NCBI GenBank assembly: GCA_023078555.1
Contig: CM041200.1
Span: forward strand, 3,651,921-3,715,920
Length of the DNA: 64,000 bases
Source: Ulva prolifera
Taxonomy: Eukaryota; Chlorophyta; Ulvophyceae; Ulvales; Ulvaceae
Reading direction: 5' to 3'
The notes beneath the pieces were generated by a model. That model was not told the origin of the DNA. It did no database searches and saw nothing but the letters and a program-made list of their open reading frames with translations. Numbering within the stretch: the first letter of the stretch is position 1; every line of letters starts with the position of its first letter. This document shows positions 58,041-64,000 of this stretch, piece by piece. The position numbers and the translations under genes were made by a program.

Positions 58041-60947
58041 CTACTGCACTTCCAGATCTGCAGCAATCATCTTCCTTGCAATTGGGTGATATGTGTCCTG
58101 TAGCTCCTGAAATTGCGTAAAAGCCTTGTCCTTCCCCATTTTGCTTTTGTACAGGGCTTTGTACAGGGGCCTCACGAACTTCATCCTGCCCTGCTCTCGT
58201 GCAAATGCCAGTGCATCTTCCAGTGCGGCATCATCTTCTGCTGCGATACACACCTTCAGCCATGCCATTCGTACCTGCAATGGTCGGCTAGGTGTCCTCT
58301 GTTTCCAGATGTTGCAACCAATCTCCAGCTAGGTGCAGCACAGTTGGGCAGGCGATAGGAAAGACACTGTCACAGGTGGGTGAACCCGCTCGCCAAGATG
58401 AAAAGTCGGACCTCTGGGTTCCGCATAGCATCGAGCTTGTACGTGGTCCCAATGGCACGAGTCGAGGCCTGAGTCAGTGGTTTTGAGGAGGTGATCTGCC
58501 CCAGCTTTGAAGCAAAAGCACACAGCATGTCTGGCGCCCAACCTTCCACATCTGACGGTGACACGCTGCTTGGCAGAGCGCCACTGCGGTCCGGATCTGC
58601 TTCATGCCATCGCTTCGCAAGATCCTCTGCAGCCTCCATAAGTGTGTTGTCGTACTCATTCACATCTGGAGGCATGCCTGCACACCGACGTGGCACGCTC
58701 ACAAGGTTATGTCAGTGAGATGGTACCCAACATCGTATGTCGAAACCACCAGTACCACATAAGAATCAAAAGGAAAAGGCATGCATGGCAGACAGTGTGC
58801 AAGAAAGCGTCATGTCCCACTTGAATTGGCATGGTCTTGATGGTGGAAAGCAAGGGCCATCACACAGGGTGCTGACGTGAGCTACATGGAGTCGGTGCAC
58901 AGCTCAAGGCTGGCGCAGCCGCACCTGGCTCATGCAGCCATTTCTGCCAATCAAAGGCCTGTATGGCATCTACATCTTTGAAGTGCTGCAGCAGCAGCTC
59001 CTTGAACGCTTGTGTGGTGGCCGTGCGCTTGCCAAACATGGACAGGTACGCAGCAGTGAACTGTGTGAACGCCTCAATGCCCACGAGGCTCTGGAGGTGG
59101 TACAGCAGATAGAAGCCCTTCTCATAAGGGACCCGACTGAATGAGTCATCTGGGTCTACACCCTGCAGACTAGGTACGAGGCACGTGTACGGATGGCCAT
59201 CGCCAAAGTCTGCAACAGTCGCCTTGAGGGAGTCGAGGCCCCGCATCGCGTGGAACTGCTCCACATTTCTGCCAAACACATGGCCGATGATTTTCCGCTC
59301 GAAAAATACCTGGACATGTACGGAAATATCAGGGACACAGGCCGGCTGAGGACAAAACACCCCGGCCATTGGCGACCTTACTGGCCACGACTGTGCTGTA
59401 GGTCAGGCTTTGGCCTGCGGGGCTGTTCCTACCCAGCTCAGAGCCTCAGGCAGGAACTAGGAACTGGCAATGAGACTGTGCGTGGCAACGAAAAGTGCTG
59501 GAGAGTGTTCTGGGGTGCTGTCGCAGAGGGTGAGAAGGCTTTACCGTGAAGCCCTCATTCAGCCAGAAGTGTTCCCATGTTGCATTGGTGACCCAGTTGC
59601 CTGTCCAGGAGTGGGCAATCTCATGGGCAACCACAGTGGTGGCGGAGCGGTCGCCAGTGATGAGAGTTGGGGTGACAAACGTCAGGCATGGGTTCTCCAT
59701 GCCACCGTATGGGAAGCTGGGGGGGAGCACCAGCAGGTCATACTGGCCCCACATGTACGGCTCGCCAGCTACAGCCTCCGCTGCAACATATGCAGCTTGC
59801 TTGCTAGTCAGTCTGAATACTATCGAGTTCATGAGGAGCAGCGACTCAATGCACTCTTTTGCGGTCCTTTAGTGGCAGCACATCAATATGGCTGCTGGCA
59901 GCGCATGGTGAGGTTCGTGGGTTTGCAACCTGGCAAGATGATTGCAGCAGCCTTAGAGGGGCGCCACCTGCTTTGAGGTACTGTTCTGTCTCCGCAAACT
60001 CCCATGCGGCTGCCTCAAGAACGGGTGGCTCAGCCCAGACTCTTGACCGTGGCCCGATCGTCTGGCTTTGTACTTCTCCCACAGCGAGCGCGAGCAGATA
60101 TGACGGGACTGGGATGTCCTGCTTGAAGTGATAGCATGTAATTGGCCCTTCTAGCTTGTCAGAGAACCGGGACTGCTTTGTGCCGGCGCCAGGTTCAACA
60201 GTCCGAGCACTCATCAGCGCCCTGAGAGGCTGCTGGACGGCCACAGTAGCAGTGTATGTCATTTTCACAGAGGGTGTGTCCTGCAAGCGCCTGCTGTGGC
60301 GTGGTAGGGATTTCTGGGAGGACGTTGATGCTTGTCGGCATGGTGCCATAGCACAGGCATGAGCAAGGTGGGAACTATATCTTACCTGGCAGGGTACGAG
60401 TGCTCGTGCGTGGATGGCTTGGCACTGCGTGAAGAGGAACGGATGATTTTTGCCCGATGTTTGCTGGGGCTCGAGGAACTGAAGAGCAGAGGAAGACTCG
60501 TCCACCTCGAAACCGACTCCCACAGATAGTGTATCGCCTTGCTTACAGCCTCCAGGTAGACTGGCAGTAAGTGGCTGCCCTAACACAGGGTCTGTCTCAC
60601 CTAGTTTCCACTCCAGCTTTGAAGCAGAGATGGACTGACTCCCCAAAAGCTCAACGGCAAGGATTTTCAGTCCCCTTGTGTCCAAAGTTATTGTGTCAGT
60701 GCCGCACTCCAAACAGGTGAGGTTGAGAGTGCAATACCCATGCAACAGCTTACTTGCCATGTTGACCCCGAAGTCTGTAACGTGCTTTCTTGGTGAGGAG
60801 GTGAAACAGAAAAGAGACCATGAAGTATTGCGGCTGTGCATAGCTCATGTTCGTACCGTAGTCTGCATGTGTCGTCTGCAGCTGTGTGTAATTGCTCTGT
60901 GTGTGATGGTCCTTGATGACCTCCATCGCAACATCTGGCGTCGCCAT
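58041..60947 (-). CDS. LTA4H: LTA4H-type M1 zinc aminopeptidase
   Basis: It starts at ATG 60947 ([20 protein letters not shown]) and ends with TAG at 58043-58041. Family blocks appear in order: [70 protein letters not shown] with the GGMEN substrate-binding motif; the zinc site HEIAH (59625-59611) and the third ligand Glu in FWLNEGF (about 59555); [18 protein letters not shown]; and the C-terminal helical domain ([20 protein letters not shown]). It removes N-terminal residues from peptides. The mammalian enzyme also opens leukotriene A4, and plant and algal members act as cytosolic aminopeptidases. All catalytic residues checked are present. Introns are many and short; borders were not all tested. 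Confidence 0.93.
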
Positions 60948-63900
60948 CAGTCGGGAAGGTGATCTAGTGTTTCGAAACGTAATTGAATCCGAGCTCACAA
61001 CTGCGCTGCGCTTGCTGCAATTGCTCAAGCGCTGGCAACATGTCCACATACACTAGGCGCTCCGCATCTAGTACTGCACTGCGGAATTGCGATCAGTCTA
61101 CCTTGACGTCTGCCAGAATAAAACATCTATCCAGTCAAGCTGTGCATGCACCGAATTGTCGCGCATATGCAGTATCCATACAGCTCGGAAGCAGGACCGG
61201 CCGCGGGAGATGTTTGGATCAGTCCGCAACCTGAGTCTGGACCACAGCTGTTCGCAGCCGGAATCTATCCGGCGATTGCATTTGGGACGGCTTGTGGCTC
61301 ATGGTGTGATTAATGGTCTGAAGTATGTCGATCACTAGCGTGCAAGGTACGGCACTCTGCTCGACAGTGGCGACAGGCATGCCTCTCACGCTGCCTCCGC
61401 TGCGGCCAGGGCAAGCGCTGCAAGGCCGGCTCTGGCTGCAGCGACGCCTATGATGCATCGAGGCGACCACCACTCCGGTACCCTCACACGCCGGGGGCAT
61501 TCTTGCAAGCAGGGAGATCGGGGTGATTCTCAACTAAAGAAGGCCGCATCACTGGCATGTGGGTTGGTATTCAAACTTCTCTGCATAGCGCGACAGCAAG
61601 GATGGACTGCTCCCCACCCCGCACGGCAGTGTCCGAATCCGCACACGAACAGCTGCGCACGGTTCTGCCACACCCCCACACATCGATGGATCCATGCCAT
61701 GAAACCCAGCATGCGCAGATTTCCGGACACCGGCAACCCGGGTCCTTGAGCGGATGCGCACAGGCCCCATGCATGGCCCAGCTTTACGTTACGCCACCCC
61801 GGTTTCCATGGCCCCCGCCCGTACACTCCCCTCTGTGCTCAATCCAGCAGCCGGTCCAGTCGGCGTAGAGCGCACACAAGACGCCGTGCGCCGTCACAGA
61901 CGCACAACAGTGCACTCCAGCGGATGTGTCTGGATCCACATGTCAAGCGCTTTCCGCATTCGCAGCCATAAGATCCGCATGCAGCACGGATAGAAAGCAT
62001 GCCGGACTTTGGGGTGGTGAGGGGGATGCCGCTTGGGGCACCGCTTCGGCAGTAGGCCCAAGTCTGAGCTGCACCAGATTCGCCGGCGCTCCCGCGCTCC
62101 GGCGCCAAAATGAGCCGCAGGGCCCCCCGCTCCCGCTGCTGCAGCTGGCATGTTATGGTCGGGTGTAGATGATCGATACATGTTCTGAGGCAGGGCTAGG
62201 CCAGCATGTGCGTGGCTTAGGGTGCCACAGTGATATGATGCAGGAGCTGAAGTGAGCTTGAGGGTGTTTGTGCATAAAACAGTCACCACATGTATGTTGA
62301 GGATCGATGCATGCGGTCTCAAAATTCAATGATCTTTTTGAACACGTACGTGAACGCCAACCATGCATGTTCAACTTGAAGTTCAAATTGATAAGGCAAT
62401 TTTGTCTACAAGATCGTAGGGTACATACCCTTCAGTTTGAGTTTTAATTCAAGAGCTTATCTTGCACCTTGTACACGTGTCTTGGAGTATGCACCATCAT
62501 GACACCATAGTACTGCTCAGCACTTGTTGACTGGCGGCAGAGCCCTCCTTGTACCTTGCATGCTCACACTGGAAGCTGTGCAGCACAGAGCGCCTGCGCC
62601 CATCCAGCCAAATGCCTTTAAATTGCTCTCCTCAACTTGCCTTAAGGCAATTGTCGTGCAGTACATATCGACTTGCTATAGCTATTCGCACGGGGAGTTA
62701 TTCTCAGCCCCCAGGTCGGATCTTCGGCGTCCGCAACAATGATGGATATGCCTGAATGGGGTCTTGAAAGTTGTGAACTGTGGCTGGACGAAGGCAGGCT
62801 GAGGCTAGGACGCCTGCATGCAGCTCTAGCCGTGCACACATGCTGATCGCATGGCTGCTCGCGCAAGCAGATCTATAGACATGCATGCACGCACTTCGTG
62901 TGCTTTGTAAAGTAAAGTGAAATCTGAATTTACTGTGCCGTATCCTATTGGACATTTGCATCTCCGAGTGAACGGGACCACATATGCCGAAGGGGTAAAC
63001 CACCTGGAAACCCCCCTCAGACGACCGTACGCTTGTTGTTCTTCAACCGTTAATTCTTCTGTGACCGCAGCATGCACAGCATGCACGCATCTGCGCTGAC
63101 ACATGATGTGCATGCGCCAGCTGGGGAACAGGCGCCTGCGCAGGCCACGCCGCGGCGCGTCTCTAGACCTTGTGTATAACATGTACACACATCTTCTGAC
63201 GCAGCGAGTTCAGCGCTTCTAAGCCCCTCGATCGTGAATATAGATATGCGATATCGCATGCGCAGAATGGAGTATCAGTGCACCATGGTCGCTTGTTTGC
63301 CCCTCAGCTGAGCCGGATTTCCGACGGGCAAGGCATGATACCGAATTCGCGCGGGATGCATGTGCTTGTGTTTGTGCAGCGCTCCATGCACGACCGTGCA
63401 AGTCTTCTTGGCAAGCGTGTGTCGACGCATCACACCGTACACGTGAATGCATCTGGACGTGTAAGTTTGCATGGCATGGCAACTTGAGTCGAATTTCGAG
63501 AACACGCGACAGAATTTAGGTTTCGAAGGTACATGTGCACCCGAGCTCGGCCGAGGTCACCAGCATCTCTAGAGCCGCATACGCATACGTCACGCACGCA
63601 TACCAGCATTTTCGACACATGAGAACGAGGGTACATGCGCATGAAGCATGTGTGTGTGACGGTCGGCATGCATATGTGGGCATGCATCGACAATTCCGCC
63701 ACGTCATGCATGTGATTCGCCTTGCACGTGCACAGCTATGCATTCTCTACACGTGCGGCGACGCCAGTGATGGGGCACACATGCACGACGCACGCATGGC
63801 GCCGTGCGCATGGCTGCAATTGCTAGGTACGTATACAGAACGTTTCGATGGCATTCATCCGAGGAGCTCTGCGCGAGTCGAGGCCCATGAGCTCATATAT

Positions 63901-64000
63901 ATTGCTGTCGGAATGCTCCTGCTTCATCACTGCAGCTCAGCACGAGTAGCTACGCAGCGCTTCAGACACATTCAGAGCTCCTGGTGCGCCCAGCGGACAC
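60948..64000. other. right end of the window, no recognised gene
   Basis: Contains repeat A copy 3 (62910-63035). Frames at 61219-61533 (-) and 61894-62322 (-) are Arg/Ala/Pro-rich, with no motif. From 63500 on, TGCATG/CATGCA words are very frequent and no coding signal is visible. Confidence 0.4.
62910..63035 (+). repeat. dispersed repeat A, copy 3 (most complete)
   Basis: Joins the left half shared with 6764-6845 (AAATCTGAATTT, GCCGTATCCTATTGGA) and the right half shared with 30092-30170 (GAAGGGGTAAACCACCTGG and CAGAC.ACCGTACGC). It therefore defines the family as one unit of about 125 bases. The centre can fold as AAGGGG...CCCCC. Confidence 0.75.

Overview
The window is nuclear DNA of a eukaryote, most likely a green alga (Chlorophyta). 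Every confident gene but one is broken into short exons, and the exons rejoin in phase. Introns end mostly in TGCAG and often begin GTGCGN, GTAAGN or GTATGC. Several genes are followed by TGTAA, the usual chlorophyte poly(A) signal. The gene content agrees: a Tab2-type plastid translation factor and a plastid-targeted SecA indicate photosynthesis, two ciliary proteins (dynein-2 intermediate chain WDR34 and DLEC1/CFAP81) indicate that the lineage has or recently had flagella, and a REX1-S/REX1-B pair has the gene order known from Chlamydomonas. No rRNA, tRNA, CRISPR array or bacterial operon was seen.

Layout. 0-6.3 kb: the edge of an unknown minus-strand gene, an organelle-type YchF GTPase (+), DNAJC9 (-) and SAP18 (-). 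8.3-11 kb: TAB2 (+), then TFB5/REX1-S (+) and REX1-B (+) only 43 bases apart. 12-17 kb: a RING plus coiled-coil protein (+) and WDR34/DYNC2I2 (+). 17-20 kb: diverged repeats, a copy of the 3' end of WDR34, and unassigned coding-like islands. 20.4-29.7 kb: one long, intron-rich, divergent plastid SecA gene (-). 30-35 kb: repeats, an unknown multi-exon gene (-) and a small CW zinc-finger protein (+). 35.3-37.6 kb: WDR4/TRM82 (+). 37.9-40 kb: an unknown C-terminal coding pair (-) and a DUF716/TMEM45 membrane protein (-). 40.6-51.4 kb: DLEC1 (+), ribosomal protein RPL9 (+) and a prenylcysteine-methylesterase-like hydrolase (+). 54.9-57.2 kb: an unknown acidic multi-exon gene (+). 58-60.9 kb: an LTA4H-type aminopeptidase (-). 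The last 3 kb hold no recognisable gene.

Most genes are unrelated housekeeping genes. Functional links are limited to REX1-S with REX1-B (DNA repair/TFIIH), WDR34 with DLEC1 (cilium), TAB2 with SecA (plastid), and DNAJC9 with SAP18 (chromatin). For seven genes (ychF, SAP18, TFB5, REX1-B, the RING gene, RPL9 and the hydrolase) I assembled every exon by hand and the total length is a whole number of codons; the same holds for the WDR34 model and for one version of the CW model. Other models are anchored by family similarity, with internal exon edges approximate.
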